From: a virus
DNA length: 64,000 nt
Direction: 5' to 3' (one strand)
IMG/VR virus record: IMGVR_UViG_3300021962_000030
Span: 90,287 to 154,286 of that record
Shown: positions 17,913 through 24,984 of the stretch, piece by piece
Layout: each line of letters opens with the position of its first letter
Position numbering within the stretch: the first letter of the stretch is position 1
Made by a program: the position numbers and the translations under genes
Notes under the pieces: model-generated
What the model was told of the DNA's origin: nothing
Databases searched by the model: none
Seen by the model: the letters and a program-made list of their open reading frames with translations, nothing else

Positions 17913-17954
17913 GGGGGGTGCCCTTAGTTCCCCCCGTTGTGGCAGTTGTGCCAC
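17913..17954 (-). promoter_or_regulatory. Structured 5' leader with two stem-loops
   Basis: Coding-strand order: GTGGCA-CAAC-TGCCAC (17954-17939), then GGGGGG (17935-17930) pairing with CCCCCC (17918-17913) and a C/A-rich run before the ATG at 17885. Other cassettes place the start codon within 15-25 bases of the purine run; here about 100 bases intervene. Confidence 0.45.
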
Positions 17955-17986
17955 TTCCTAGAGCAGAGTGGAGGTCTTTCCCTCCC

Positions 17987-18032
17987 GTATCTTCATCATA
18001 CCCCCCGGAAGGGGTTCGGAAGGTTTTTCAGC
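17987..18032 (-). promoter_or_regulatory. Intergenic cassette 5
   Basis: GCTGAAAAACCTTCC, GC arm, TATGATGAAGATACGGGAGGG. Preceded by TGATGCACATCTGC, as in cassettes 2 and 6. Confidence 0.65.
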
Positions 18033-18041
18033 AGATGTGCA

Positions 18042-18269
18042 TCAGAAGTGAGATTCGGACCAATCAAGCATTTCGCTATACTTAGCGATGCCATCATAGC
18101 AACGCTTGCTCATCTCATGATCACCGTCTGCAACATAACCTTTCAGGAATTCGAAGCAATACTTGATACGCAGTTCAGGTGCGATTGCTTCCAGTTGTTG
18201 ACGCTTACGCTCTTGATAGGAGTTGTAAGCAAACATTTCACGATCTTCGAATGACATTTGGTGAAACAT
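18042..18269 (-). CDS. Hypothetical protein, 75 aa
   Basis: Start MFHQMSFEDREMFAYNSYQE at 18269, nine to ten bases after AAAGGA. The in-frame extension to 18302 (MMKIPK...) is translated promoter sequence from cassette 6, so it was rejected. Charged, helical protein (ERKRQQLEAIAPELR), no domain recognised. Confidence 0.7.
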   Translation of the reverse strand: MFHQMSFEDREMFAYNSYQERKRQQLEAIAPELRIKYCFEFLKGYVADGDHEMSKRCYDGIAKYSEMLDWSESHF

Positions 18270-18289
18270 GGTGTGGGTCCTTTCCTTTG

Positions 18290-18335
18290 GTATCTTCATC
18301 ATACCCCCCAGAGAGGGTCTGGAGGGTTTTTCAGC
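18290..18335 (-). promoter_or_regulatory. Intergenic cassette 6
   Basis: CCCCCCAGA/TCTGGAGGG stem with one mismatch, TTTTT on the plus side, TATGATGAAGATACCAAAGG on the coding side. Best-conserved form of the cassette. Confidence 0.7.
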
Positions 18336-18347
18336 AGAAGTGATGCA

Positions 18348-18746
18348 TTACCACTTCTCCATCCACCCATGGCGGGTGCATTCTAAAGTAACGCCAGCAC
18401 GGTTGATGTTACGATCAAAATCAACATTTGCGGCACGAAGTGCATCATGATCAATCTTGGTTGCATCACAGTAGAATTTGATCGCACCATATGCAGTTTG
18501 AATCCTAGCAGCACCGTTGAGTTCATTATACTCAAGAACGGTATACTTGGTGAAATCAGTGCCGCCGCGGCCAACGGCTTTACCATCTACAACTGCATCA
18601 TCTTTGATGTCGATATAATGCTCCTGAAATCCGTATGCATCATAATAGCGACCATTCGGAAGTGCAACACCGGGAGCACATGCAGTGGTGAGAATAGCAA
18701 GACCAGCAACCAGAATGCCGGTGAGTTTGGTGAGAGTGGCAGTCAT
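18348..18746 (-). CDS. Predicted exported or lipoprotein-like protein, 132 aa
   Basis: MTATLTKLTGILVAGLAILT is followed by TAC and then AP: a type II-like signal with Cys at residue 23 (lipobox TTAC, a weak match). The mature part has charged, beta-like segments (GRYYDAYGFQEHYIDIKD; FTKYTVLEYNELNGAARIQ) and one more Cys pair. Expected location is the host periplasm or inner membrane. Function unknown. Confidence 0.65.
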   Translation of the reverse strand: MTATLTKLTGILVAGLAILTTACAPGVALPNGRYYDAYGFQEHYIDIKDDAVVDGKAVGRGGTDFTKYTVLEYNELNGAARIQTAYGAIKFYCDATKIDHDALRAANVDFDRNINRAGVTLECTRHGWMEKW

Positions 18747-18767
18747 GGTGTGGGTCCTCCCCTTTCT

Positions 18768-18811
18768 GTTATCAGTATAGGGTCCCGCAGGACCCCGACT
18801 GAGTTTTCAGC
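18768..18811 (-). promoter_or_regulatory. Intergenic cassette 7 (variant with TATACT)
   Basis: GCTGAAAACTC, then GGGGTCCTGCGGGACCC (perfect GGGTCC/GGACCC-type stem) and CTATACTGATAAC. TATACT replaces TATGAT as the -10-like box. The TGA of the upstream gene lies inside the GCTGAAAA part. Confidence 0.65.
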
Positions 18812-19091
18812 ACATGTGCAGCACAGGTGCTGGTTGAACAGAAAAGGTGCCCAATCGGTCACAAGAGATAGAAACAGCGTGAGAAGGTGCTCCACACTCA
18901 TCTACAACTTCCCACCAATCTTCACCTTCTTGAATCACAACATAACCGAAACATCCAGCGATGGAAAGAGACTTAAGGCCCCACTTTTCTGCATGAGTCT
19001 GATAATTCCACCAAGTCCTTTCGTTATAGAATTTGGAGGAATCATCAGAGCGAGGACCAAACGTGATGCAGGTGAATTTGAATTTGTCCAT
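18807..19091 (-). CDS. Hypothetical protein, 94 aa
   Basis: MDKFKFTCITFGPRSDDSSK at 19091. Aromatic-rich (ERTWWNYQTHAEKWG) with a central beta region (GYVVIQEGEDWWEVVDECG) reminiscent of small immunity or DUF-type proteins; not assigned. The last codons overlap cassette 7, so the C-terminus (PAPVLHMC) doubles as regulatory DNA. Confidence 0.65.
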   Translation of the reverse strand: MDKFKFTCITFGPRSDDSSKFYNERTWWNYQTHAEKWGLKSLSIAGCFGYVVIQEGEDWWEVVDECGAPSHAVSISCDRLGTFSVQPAPVLHMC

Positions 19092-19093
19092 GA

Positions 19094-19249
19094 TCAGGAG
19101 ATTGCACGAAGGTGTTTACGGGTGTCGAAACCTTTAGCATGTTCTTCCTTGCGCAACTTAGCAGCAAGTTCTGCAAAGGTATAGGGTTGATTTGCAGCAA
19201 TCATGATTAATTGCTGAGATTGCAAATCACACGCCAATTGGTAAGACAT
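19094..19249 (-). CDS. Small hypothetical protein, 51 aa
   Basis: ATG at 19249 (MSYQLACDLQSQQLIMIAAN) follows the TGA of the upstream gene by seven bases; a start at 19324 would lie wholly in that gene. FAELAAKLRKEEHAKGFDTR is a basic helix. Function unknown. Confidence 0.6.
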   Translation of the reverse strand: MSYQLACDLQSQQLIMIAANQPYTFAELAAKLRKEEHAKGFDTRKHLRAIS

Positions 19250-19256
19250 GGTGAAT

Positions 19257-19376
19257 TCAGTTGGCAAGAGCGTGACAATGAGCAAGGGCACCATAAGTCC
19301 TGAGAGCATACTGATATGCTTCAACTTTGGTGTAGAAGCACGCCACGGGACTTCCTTTGTAGTAGAGAGTGAACAT
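19257..19376 (-). CDS. Small hypothetical protein, 39 aa
   Basis: ATG at 19376 after GGAGGAGACCCACC, a strong ribosome site 8-12 bases upstream. MFTLYYKGSPVACFYTKVEA followed by a His/Cys-containing tail (YGALAHCHALAN). First gene after cassette 8. Confidence 0.65.
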   Translation of the reverse strand: MFTLYYKGSPVACFYTKVEAYQYALRTYGALAHCHALAN

Positions 19377-19394
19377 GGTGGGTCTCCTCCTTTG

Positions 19395-19440
19395 GTATCT
19401 TCATCATACCCCCTCAGGACCCCCCGGAGGGTTTTTCAGC
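19395..19440 (-). promoter_or_regulatory. Intergenic cassette 8
   Basis: GCTGAAAAACCCTCCGGGGG...GGGGGTATGATGAAGATACCAAAGGAGG. Preceded by the palindrome GCATCGATGC at the same relative position as GCACATGTGC in cassette 2. Confidence 0.7.
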
Positions 19441-19449
19441 ATCGATGCG

Positions 19450-19734
19450 TCACATACGTTCACGCATCATCCGGTGAGCATGAGATTCTACAACTTTTAG
19501 TCCATCTTCTGTAGATGATACAAACCACGCTGCACATGTGCTTCCGTTGAGTGCAACTTCATCAGCAATCTTCCACGAATTCCCATAATATTGAATCAGC
19601 ACGTAGTAATCATCAACTGCGCCAGCAATGAGTTGATTGAATGCATGGTAAACAGTATACTCATCTTCATGACGAACATGATGATTAAAAATATTTCCAT
19701 CTTCTAGAAGACGTGCGGTGATGATTTCAAACAT
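19450..19734 (-). CDS. Hypothetical protein, 94 aa
   Basis: MFEIITARLLEDGNIFNHHV at 19734. Beta-rich centre (DDYYVLIQYYGNSWKIADEV) and a C-terminal helix ending HAHRMMRERM. No domain recognised. First gene after cassette 9. Confidence 0.65.
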   Translation of the reverse strand: MFEIITARLLEDGNIFNHHVRHEDEYTVYHAFNQLIAGAVDDYYVLIQYYGNSWKIADEVALNGSTCAAWFVSSTEDGLKVVESHAHRMMRERM

Positions 19735-19756
19735 GGTGGGTCTTTGATCTCAACAA

Positions 19757-19799
19757 TGTCAGCATATGCCCCTCAGGGCCCCCTGCAGGGTATTTCAGC
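19757..19799 (-). promoter_or_regulatory. Intergenic cassette 9 (diverged)
   Basis: GCTGAAATACCCTGCAGGGGGCCCTGAGGGG then CATATGCTGACATTG. Hairpin and TATGCT box retained; GATACC end lost. Confidence 0.5.
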
Positions 19800-19805
19800 A
19801 GATAT

Positions 19806-20138
19806 TTAGCGGGAGAGCATCACCCGTGCAGCACGACCGCTGTTATAAGTCCACAGAACGGCAGATGCGAATCGATTCTTTACATCTTCACCGTTCACTT
19901 CCCACCATAGTTGTACAGCAGCGATCACATCTTTCACGAATGAGTATACTTTATGCAGGAATGCTTTAATCTCAGTCTCATGCTCTTTTACATATTCGAT
20001 CACCACAGTTACAATCACTGCCACGAAGGCAACTAGTGTAACAAATTGATTCCAGAGATTCTTATAATCCACTGCCCGAAGATAATCATAAAGATCATTC
20101 ACAGGGGGAAAAGATTTGGCGAAAGGTTGAGTGTTCAT
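19806..20138 (-). CDS. Predicted single-pass membrane protein, 110 aa
   Basis: MNTQPFAKSFPPVNDLYDYL start at 20138. One strong membrane segment at about residues 30-48 (FVTLVAFVAVIVTVVIEYV), then a charged helical domain (EHETEIKAFLHKVYSFVKDV) and a basic C-terminus. Probably a host inner-membrane protein of unknown role. The 134 bases downstream of the next gene's stop (20139-20272) hold no gene. Confidence 0.7.
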   Translation of the reverse strand: MNTQPFAKSFPPVNDLYDYLRAVDYKNLWNQFVTLVAFVAVIVTVVIEYVKEHETEIKAFLHKVYSFVKDVIAAVQLWWEVNGEDVKNRFASAVLWTYNSGRAARVMLSR

Positions 20139-20272
20139 GATTTCAAAAGAATTAATTGTGTGGTGGCAATCCGTCTGCCTCCACGTTCACACCATAGCAC
20201 TCCCAGGACCACGTGACGTGCTGCAGATACGAATCTTAACCGCAGCATCATGCATCATGTTACACGTGTATA

Positions 20273-20434
20273 CTACCAGAGATCATCTGTGTTGAGTTCT
20301 TTTACATCTACCTCTAGATGTTCACCACCTTCAAGATTTAAAATAGTATCCCAATCTAAATCTTGAGGATCAAAATCATCCATAACTTCTAGATCTAGAG
20401 TAATTCTGTACCTATGCATCTGTGCGTATACCAT
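20273..20434 (-). CDS. Small acidic hypothetical protein, 53 aa
   Basis: ATG at 20434 (or the in-frame ATG at 20419, MHRYRITLDLEVMDDFDPQD). Ends ELNTDDLW. The pattern 'YRITLDLEV..DF.P..LDW' fits a small beta-alpha protein family common in cyanophages (from memory). Transcribed from a near-consensus promoter 25-53 bases upstream, alone in its transcript. Confidence 0.75.
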   Translation of the reverse strand: MVYAQMHRYRITLDLEVMDDFDPQDLDWDTILNLEGGEHLEVDVKELNTDDLW

Positions 20435-20458
20435 AAGAACCATCTGAACTCTATGTGT

Positions 20459-20487
20459 ATTATACCGCGCTTAGATTAATAAGGCAA
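20459..20487 (-). promoter_or_regulatory. Sigma70 promoter TTGCCT-17-TATAAT
   Basis: Minus strand -35 TTGCCT (20487-20482), 17-base spacer, consensus -10 TATAAT (20464-20459), 25 bases upstream of the 53-aa gene. One of the best early-type promoters in the window. Confidence 0.85.
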
Positions 20488-20489
20488 GC

Positions 20490-21020
20490 GTTGAATGTAT
20501 ATATGCAGCATGTGTAAATCTAGTGTACTTATGTGAAGTATGTACATGAATCTAGATGTGTATATGCAGCATACATGAATCTAGATGTATATGTGTATGA
20601 TGTGAATCTAGTTGCATATGTGCAGCAGATCTAGTGCAATCTAGTTGTGTATATGATGTGCTGTAATCTAGTTGCAGAAATCTAGTTGCATATGTGCAGC
20701 AGATCTAGTTGTGTTTCAGCGGACCCGTGGCATTTCTGCAGCGTCCCTGGGGCAAATTTTCCGCGTCCCGTGGTTGACAAACTGCGCGTCCGGTGCTAAG
20801 CTGTCCAAGATCACAAGACCTGGGGGCATTTAAATGATCATAAGTGTATTAAAGATCTAGTTACATGATGTATAGATGATTTAATACATGATGATGATTA
20901 ATCTAGTTGTGTATATGATGATTAATCTAGTACATGAATCTAGTTGTGTATATGATGATGAATCTAGTTACATCTAGTTGTATAATACATGATGATTAAT
21001 CTAGTTGTGTATACATTGTT
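20490..21020. repeat. ATCTAG-rich irregular repeat field (non-coding)
   Basis: About twenty copies of ATCTAG, mostly inside longer units of the type AATCTAGTTGTGTATATGATG or ATCTAGTTGCATATGTGCAGC, spread over about 500 bases and interrupted by a GC-richer block (20705-20835). No open frame of note on either strand. Could be an origin-like or protein-binding region or recombination debris. Confidence 0.7.
20774..20802 (+). promoter_or_regulatory. Plus-strand sigma70 promoter TTGACA-17-TAAGCT
   Basis: Consensus -35 TTGACA (20774-20779), 17-base spacer, -10 TAAGCT (20797-20802) inside the GC-richer block of the repeat field. It points toward the GIY-YIG gene 400 bases downstream; no gene lies between, so it may produce a long leader or a non-coding RNA. 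Confidence 0.6.
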
Positions 21021-21208
21021 TAAAGAGATAATAAGATCAATATAAGTATCGTACCCATCCATATACCCATTAAAGCAACAGTTAATTGAAACATAATACT
21101 ATCCATATCTAATGGTTTATACTCCTATTATAGCACACTTAAACCTTTTATTTATTCCTCTAAAACATATATATTTTTACGTTTAACACAAACATCATAT
21201 TATTCATT

Positions 21209-22015
21209 ATGACAAATACGGGCACAATATACCTCATTCTCAATCGTGTCAATGGACATAAGTATGTGGGTCAAACTAGGCAACAATTGAACACCAGATG
21301 GAAGGCACATCTGACTGAAGCACGTTCTTATCCTACTCGTCCTCTCTACTATGCAATTAACAAATATGGTGCAGATAAGTTTACCATTAAGGTATTAGAA
21401 GAATGTTCGGTAGATAAGTTAAATGAAAGAGAAGTGTATTGGATTTCTAAACTCAATACCTTTAAAAGTGGTGTCGATTATAATGCAACTGCAGGTGGTG
21501 ATTTCTTTGAACATACAGAGGCTACTAAACAAAAGATCTCTGAAGGAATGAGAAAGGTAGAGCGTTCGGATGAATGGATACAGAACATGTCTACCTCATT
21601 AAAGGAAAAGGCAAAGAAAGAACCTTGGGGGTTTTTGAATGCAAAGAATAGAGCAGATGGTAAACATACACGTCGTAGAGTTAAAGGTGTATGTGTCACC
21701 ACTGGAAAAGAGAGAATCTTTGAAAGTATGACTGAAGCAGCAAGACAGGTGAATGGAAAGAGTGGTAATATCTGTGCTGCGATCAAGAACAATTGGATGG
21801 CATATGGTTACAGATGGGAAAAGATTGATACACGTCCCAGTAAGTTACAATGCTATGGTGTGAATAAGCATACTGGTGAACAAACAGTCGTCTTTCCCAG
21901 TATTAAAGCTGCATGTCGTTATATGGGTGGAGATCATGATTCTGGTATTCGCAAAGCATTAAAAGCACCAGGAGTGTCCACATGGTATGGATACTACTGG
22001 TTCTTTGTGGCATAG
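21209..22015 (+). CDS. GIY-YIG homing endonuclease (Seg-like), 268 aa
   Basis: N-terminal GIY-YIG nuclease domain: GTIYLIL (residues 5-11) and KYVGQT (18-23) with the catalytic Arg in TRWKAH (about residue 30) and YAINKYGADKF following. The C-terminal half carries DNA-binding repeats of the intron-encoded-nuclease type (VCVTTGKERIFESMTEAAR; VNKHTGEQTVVFPSIKAACRYM). Freestanding mobile endonuclease, one of only five plus-strand genes; its 3' end overlaps the convergent 155-aa gene by 22 bases, which suggests insertion. Confidence 0.9.
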   Translation: MTNTGTIYLILNRVNGHKYVGQTRQQLNTRWKAHLTEARSYPTRPLYYAINKYGADKFTIKVLEECSVDKLNEREVYWISKLNTFKSGVDYNATAGGDFFEHTEATKQKISEGMRKVERSDEWIQNMSTSLKEKAKKEPWGFLNAKNRADGKHTRRRVKGVCVTTGKERIFESMTEAARQVNGKSGNICAAIKNNWMAYGYRWEKIDTRPSKLQCYGVNKHTGEQTVVFPSIKAACRYMGGDHDSGIRKALKAPGVSTWYGYYWFFVA

Positions 22016-22458
22016 AGTAGCACAATACAAACACCAACTGCAATACCAATCAAAGTGAATGGTGCAATGTCATTCACTCCCAAAGGTAATCTTTGATAGG
22101 TCTCAGAATCATCAGATCCATTTCTACACTTAGATGAAGATGCATAATCCCAGATTACTCTTGGTCCTTCGGTGTAGAACATTTTTGGATAATCATAATA
22201 TCCAATCTCTGCCTTGCAGATCTTACCTGAAGAGATTACATATCCACCTGAACAGGAGACTTCAAATCCTTCTTCTGTTTCAATCAGATGAAGATCAGAT
22301 TGCTCAAAATGCTTGGCTTTGATGCCTCTTGACCTTGCATTAAAGTGAGATTGCATTTCCTTACACTCTGCCTTAAATGGAAGATTCGCAGCAGAAACAG
22401 AACCACCTGTCGTAAGTGCAAGGAATGCAATTAAAGATGCAATAGTAGATTTAAGCAT
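21994..22458 (-). CDS. Secreted, membrane-anchored protein, 154 aa
   Basis: Start MLKSTIASLIAFLALTTGGS at 22458, a Sec-type signal peptide (cleavage about after VSA, residue 23); longer in-frame starts would overlap PTOX further and spoil the signal. The exported part has four or more Cys (KAECKEM, VSCSGG, GKICKAE, SSKCRNG), probably disulfide-bonded. C-terminal membrane segment (FTLIGIAVGVCIVLLYAT). Overlaps the end of the PTOX gene by eight bases, so the two are translated together. Function unknown. Confidence 0.75.
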   Translation of the reverse strand: MLKSTIASLIAFLALTTGGSVSAANLPFKAECKEMQSHFNARSRGIKAKHFEQSDLHLIETEEGFEVSCSGGYVISSGKICKAEIGYYDYPKMFYTEGPRVIWDYASSSKCRNGSDDSETYQRLPLGVNDIAPFTLIGIAVGVCIVLLYATKNQ

Positions 22459-23077
22459 GATACTCTTTTTCACAATACTGACATGTAAGAACATGTTGCA
22501 TTTCATCATTTCTCACTTCACGAATCACATCCGCAAGTGTTTCCAGTTTGGGACGACGTTGAAGTTCGCATTGTGGTTGAAACTTGTCAAATAGATACTG
22601 ATTCTCCTCATTCACATAATAGGTGATTGCGGCAGCAGGAACTGGTCCTTTCAGCAGATCTGAGTCAGATTGAAGAAACTTATCATAGGTCCCATAGGCA
22701 TGTTTCTCAATCTCTGCCATCATGTAGTATGCTGCTGGGGCATCTACCACATACAAAATCACAACTGCCCAGTAATACAGTAGAGCAGCATGATAGGCTA
22801 TAAATCGATTGATCCATTGCTTGTTGCCACCCAGTTCTTCAAAGATGCGAAGATGATGTTCTTCATTATAGGATTCTGCATAATGCACACTCAGCCAATC
22901 ATAGCGATCCCACATACCCAGAGATTGATACAGGTGCAGAACACTCATCCATGAGAAATAAGGTACTCGCGCAACTGTTTCCAATACCCAAAATCGTTCG
23001 ATTGGTGCATTCTTGTAAACAATATCCAGTAGAAATACAACTACTGACACCATAAGATTTGCAATTAAACGTGTCAT
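22451..23077 (-). CDS. ptox: Plastoquinol terminal oxidase (PTOX), alternative oxidase family
   Basis: 208 residues. Di-iron carboxylate oxidase motifs in order: LETVA (E33), NEEHHLRIFEELGG (E72, H75), the AEIEKHAYGTY region (E124), and NDEMQH (E192, H195), plus DAPAAYYM and RVPYFSW typical of PTOX/AOX. It oxidises plastoquinol and reduces oxygen to water at the thylakoid surface, relieving over-reduction when photosystem I or carbon fixation is limiting. PTOX is a known cyanophage auxiliary gene. Start ATG at 23077 overlaps the upstream stop (ATGA) with GGAG seven bases before it. Confidence 0.92.
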   Translation of the reverse strand: MTRLIANLMVSVVVFLLDIVYKNAPIERFWVLETVARVPYFSWMSVLHLYQSLGMWDRYDWLSVHYAESYNEEHHLRIFEELGGNKQWINRFIAYHAALLYYWAVVILYVVDAPAAYYMMAEIEKHAYGTYDKFLQSDSDLLKGPVPAAAITYYVNEENQYLFDKFQPQCELQRRPKLETLADVIREVRNDEMQHVLTCQYCEKEYHA

Positions 23078-23475
23078 ATCCACACTCCAATTTCTTTTCT
23101 GGTTGCAATTTGATAATCTTGAAGTTTTCCTCTTACAAAATGAAGCCTACAGAGTGGAGCATCATCATAAGATTCATTACCTCTGTAATTATACACCGTT
23201 ACATAATCTGTCAACTCAACTGGTTTGACCTTTCCATGCTTTCCAGTTGATTTAACTTTGTATTTGAACAAGGCAGACTTCAGAGTTCCATCATCAACCC
23301 AATTTGGATCTTCTTGAAGTTCACTCGTTCCTGTGTAATCTGTAATCCACAATTGACCAGAAGGATCCATCCAATAGTAATCCATGAAGGAATTTAGATC
23401 TTTGGTCTGACACTCCACATTTGTAAAACGTGGGCCCAGATCATAAGATGACCTGAAAGTGTCGTACATACCCAT
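23074..23475 (-). CDS. Conserved cyanophage hypothetical protein, 133 aa
   Basis: MGMYDTFRSSYDLGPRFTNV at 23475, with GGAGA eight bases upstream. The pattern 'QTKDL..FM.YYW.DPSGQLW..DY.GT' reads like a widespread phage hypothetical. Likely a beta-rich fold. Its stop overlaps the PTOX start (ATGA), so PTOX expression is probably coupled to this gene. Confidence 0.75.
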   Translation of the reverse strand: MGMYDTFRSSYDLGPRFTNVECQTKDLNSFMDYYWMDPSGQLWITDYTGTSELQEDPNWVDDGTLKSALFKYKVKSTGKHGKVKPVELTDYVTVYNYRGNESYDDAPLCRLHFVRGKLQDYQIATRKEIGVWI

Positions 23476-23478
23476 AAT

Positions 23479-23808
23479 TTAGATCTCCGTTGACTTATAA
23501 TGATTTAGCATGTGTTGAGTATATGTCTTCCAATAAGATAGAAGATCTTCATCGGATGCAGCATTCACAAATTCTTCACTGAATTCATCTCCAAGTGCGA
23601 ACAACAGATCATCATTCAGATCCATTTCAATATGTCCGCGATTTAACTCAAACCAAAAGTCATCTGCAATTTCAACTTCTGTTTGTGCAGTTGAATAGAA
23701 CATATATCGCATCCAGTGCCAGAATGGCGTCTTGTACAGAAAGATGGTGCGATAGAACAGACTATCCTTAAACTGCTGTAGAAAGGACTTGAACATTTTC
23801 AAATTCAT
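23479..23808 (-). CDS. Hypothetical protein, 109 aa
   Basis: ATG at 23808 (MNLKMFKSFLQQFKDSLFYR); ATG 23796 is possible. N-terminal basic/aromatic part (FLYKTPFWHWMRYMFYST) may lie at a membrane surface; the rest is acidic and helical (MDLNDDLLFALGDEFSEEF). Overlaps the 3' end of the next upstream gene. No domain known. Confidence 0.65.
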   Translation of the reverse strand: MNLKMFKSFLQQFKDSLFYRTIFLYKTPFWHWMRYMFYSTAQTEVEIADDFWFELNRGHIEMDLNDDLLFALGDEFSEEFVNAASDEDLLSYWKTYTQHMLNHYKSTEI

Positions 23809-23944
23809 AATGAGGTACAACGATACGGACTTCTTCAGATGGATGTGATGCTTCGCGCATCAGAATTGAGATAGAACTTTGTGTTGCATATACAATCGGT
23901 CCCGTAATCTCTTTATATCTAACAAACGTTCCTATTGAAAACAT
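23768..23944 (-). CDS. Small hypothetical protein (SH3-like beta barrel?), 58 aa
   Basis: ATG at 23944, TAA at 23768. MFSIGTFVRYKEITGPIVYA then SSISILMREASH and EEVRIVVPHYEFENV: the 'F..G.FVRYK...G.IV' opening matches small SH3-like barrel proteins common in cyanophages. Overlaps both neighbours (13 and 41 bases). Confidence 0.65.
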   Translation of the reverse strand: MFSIGTFVRYKEITGPIVYATQSSISILMREASHPSEEVRIVVPHYEFENVQVLSTAV

Positions 23945-24219
23945 AATTCTAAGGGAGATAGTTTAAGTGGCATAGAAGTATAATTCCTTGTGTCAGAGAT
24001 ATTGACCTTCTTTCCTACTTTCGTTGCATTGATTGGGGCATAATATTCATCCTTTTTGAGAGAATAAAATCCCCAAATACATGAAACTGTCTCACCATTG
24101 TTATAATCGAATTTGCGATGATGGCGAATCCAGATTGAAAGTACACCACGCTTAAACTCCTGAACTTCATATGAATATCCTTTTGGAGGTTTGTGATGAA
24201 ATGATTTGGGAAGTTTCAT
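23932..24219 (-). CDS. Hypothetical protein, 95 aa
   Basis: MKLPKSFHHKPPKGYSYEVQ at 24219. Basic first half with beta strands (GVLSIWIRHHRKFDYNNGE; SCIWGFYSLKKDEYYAPI). No known domain. Stop overlaps the following start by 13 bases. Confidence 0.65.
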   Translation of the reverse strand: MKLPKSFHHKPPKGYSYEVQEFKRGVLSIWIRHHRKFDYNNGETVSCIWGFYSLKKDEYYAPINATKVGKKVNISDTRNYTSMPLKLSPLELCFQ

Positions 24220-24225
24220 GTTTAT

Positions 24226-24399
24226 TTACACGTCGTATTCTTTATCGGCAGACAGAAGTTCATTGTAATATCGGAGACTTCGAACCTCACTTTCCAGACG
24301 GTGAACCTCATTGACAAGATCATCAACAACTGATCGAAGCCATTCTGGATTGTCACTATCAAAAGAATGTGCCAGCAAATCTACAAGTTTTTCATTCAT
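24226..24399 (-). CDS. Small coiled-coil protein, 57 aa
   Basis: ATG at 24399 overlaps the TGA of the upstream gene (ATGA). MNEKLVDLLAHSFDSDNPEW then a heptad-like helix (LVNEVHRLESEVRSLRYYNE). Probably dimeric; function unknown. Confidence 0.7.
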   Translation of the reverse strand: MNEKLVDLLAHSFDSDNPEWLRSVVDDLVNEVHRLESEVRSLRYYNELLSADKEYDV

Positions 24400-24632
24400 G
24401 TCGTAAACTCTCCAAGAACACGGGAAACTTCTTCTTCAACTAGAGCAAACCTTGATGCTCTCACAACTGCTGCCATGATCAAATTGTCATAAGCATTGTC
24501 ATAATAGAATTCTGATCGTTCGGCAAGAAGATCGTGACATTCAACATCACTCTCTGCGATGACGTTAATCATCCCACCATACTCGGAAGATGGAAACGGC
24601 ACCCAATAATCAACCTCGTAAAGAAATTTCAT
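24396..24632 (-). CDS. Hypothetical protein, 78 aa
   Basis: MKFLYEVDYWVPFPSSEYGG at 24632. Alpha/beta pattern (GMINVIAESDVECHDLLAER) with helical C-terminus. Translationally coupled to the coiled-coil gene by ATGA. Unassigned. Confidence 0.7.
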   Translation of the reverse strand: MKFLYEVDYWVPFPSSEYGGMINVIAESDVECHDLLAERSEFYYDNAYDNLIMAAVVRASRFALVEEEVSRVLGEFTT

Positions 24633-24636
24633 TTGC

Positions 24637-24807
24637 TTAAATGTAACCCTCCTGAATAAGAATAGCAGCAGTTCTCTGGTAGGAACCCTGCAATGAATTT
24701 ATCATACCACTTGAGACCAACTCTGTAAAGAGTTCAAGGGTCTCATCAAAGTCAAGCTCACCATTCTCATAATCCATGATCAGATCAACAAGACTTGCAG
24801 TAATCAT
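24637..24807 (-). CDS. Conserved small cyanophage protein, 56 aa
   Basis: ATG at 24807 with GAGGAG eight bases upstream. MITASLVDLIMDYENGELDF, then ELVSSGMINSLQGSYQRTAA and GYI at the end: this matches a short protein widespread in marine phages whose pattern is 'MIT.SL...I..YE.GE....E....F.ELV..G....LQGSY.R'. Function unknown. First gene of the PTOX transcript; a TATACT box lies 27 bases upstream. Confidence 0.8.
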   Translation of the reverse strand: MITASLVDLIMDYENGELDFDETLELFTELVSSGMINSLQGSYQRTAAILIQEGYI

Positions 24808-24833
24808 TGGTGCTCCTCAACTCTCATATTGTT

Positions 24834-24839
24834 AGTATA
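24834..24839 (-). promoter_or_regulatory. -10 box TATACT for the 24.8-22 kb operon
   Basis: TATACT on the minus strand, 27 bases upstream of the 56-aa gene. No convincing -35 at 16-18 bases. The surrounding stretch 24840-24984 is GC-richer than the rest, has no gene, and separates this unit from the terminator at 24985-25022. Confidence 0.5.
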
Positions 24840-24984
24840 TGCGCCATATGCCCCCTGAAGCGACCCGATGTGACAGTTGCGTGAGTGGCACGTGTGAGTG
24901 GGGAAAGGGGTCCTGTGGGCGCTGCTGGGTGCTGCAGAGCGTCAGATCCCTGTCGTGGACTGGACGGAAACCACGATTTTCTTG

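Noticed and set aside
18270-18302. N-terminal extension MMKIPK of the 75-aa gene
   Set aside because: It is the translation of the TATGATGAAGATACC promoter box; the ATG after AAAGGA is used instead. The same applies to the MMKLPG extension at 17420.
18447-19184. Long plus-strand frame of 245 codons
   Set aside because: It lies antisense to the exported 132-aa, 94-aa and 51-aa genes and the cassette between them, and reads as Cys/Ser/Ile-rich low-quality sequence.
20490-21020. CRISPR-like array
   Set aside because: Repeat units are short, irregular in spacing and sequence, without constant-length spacers or cas genes.
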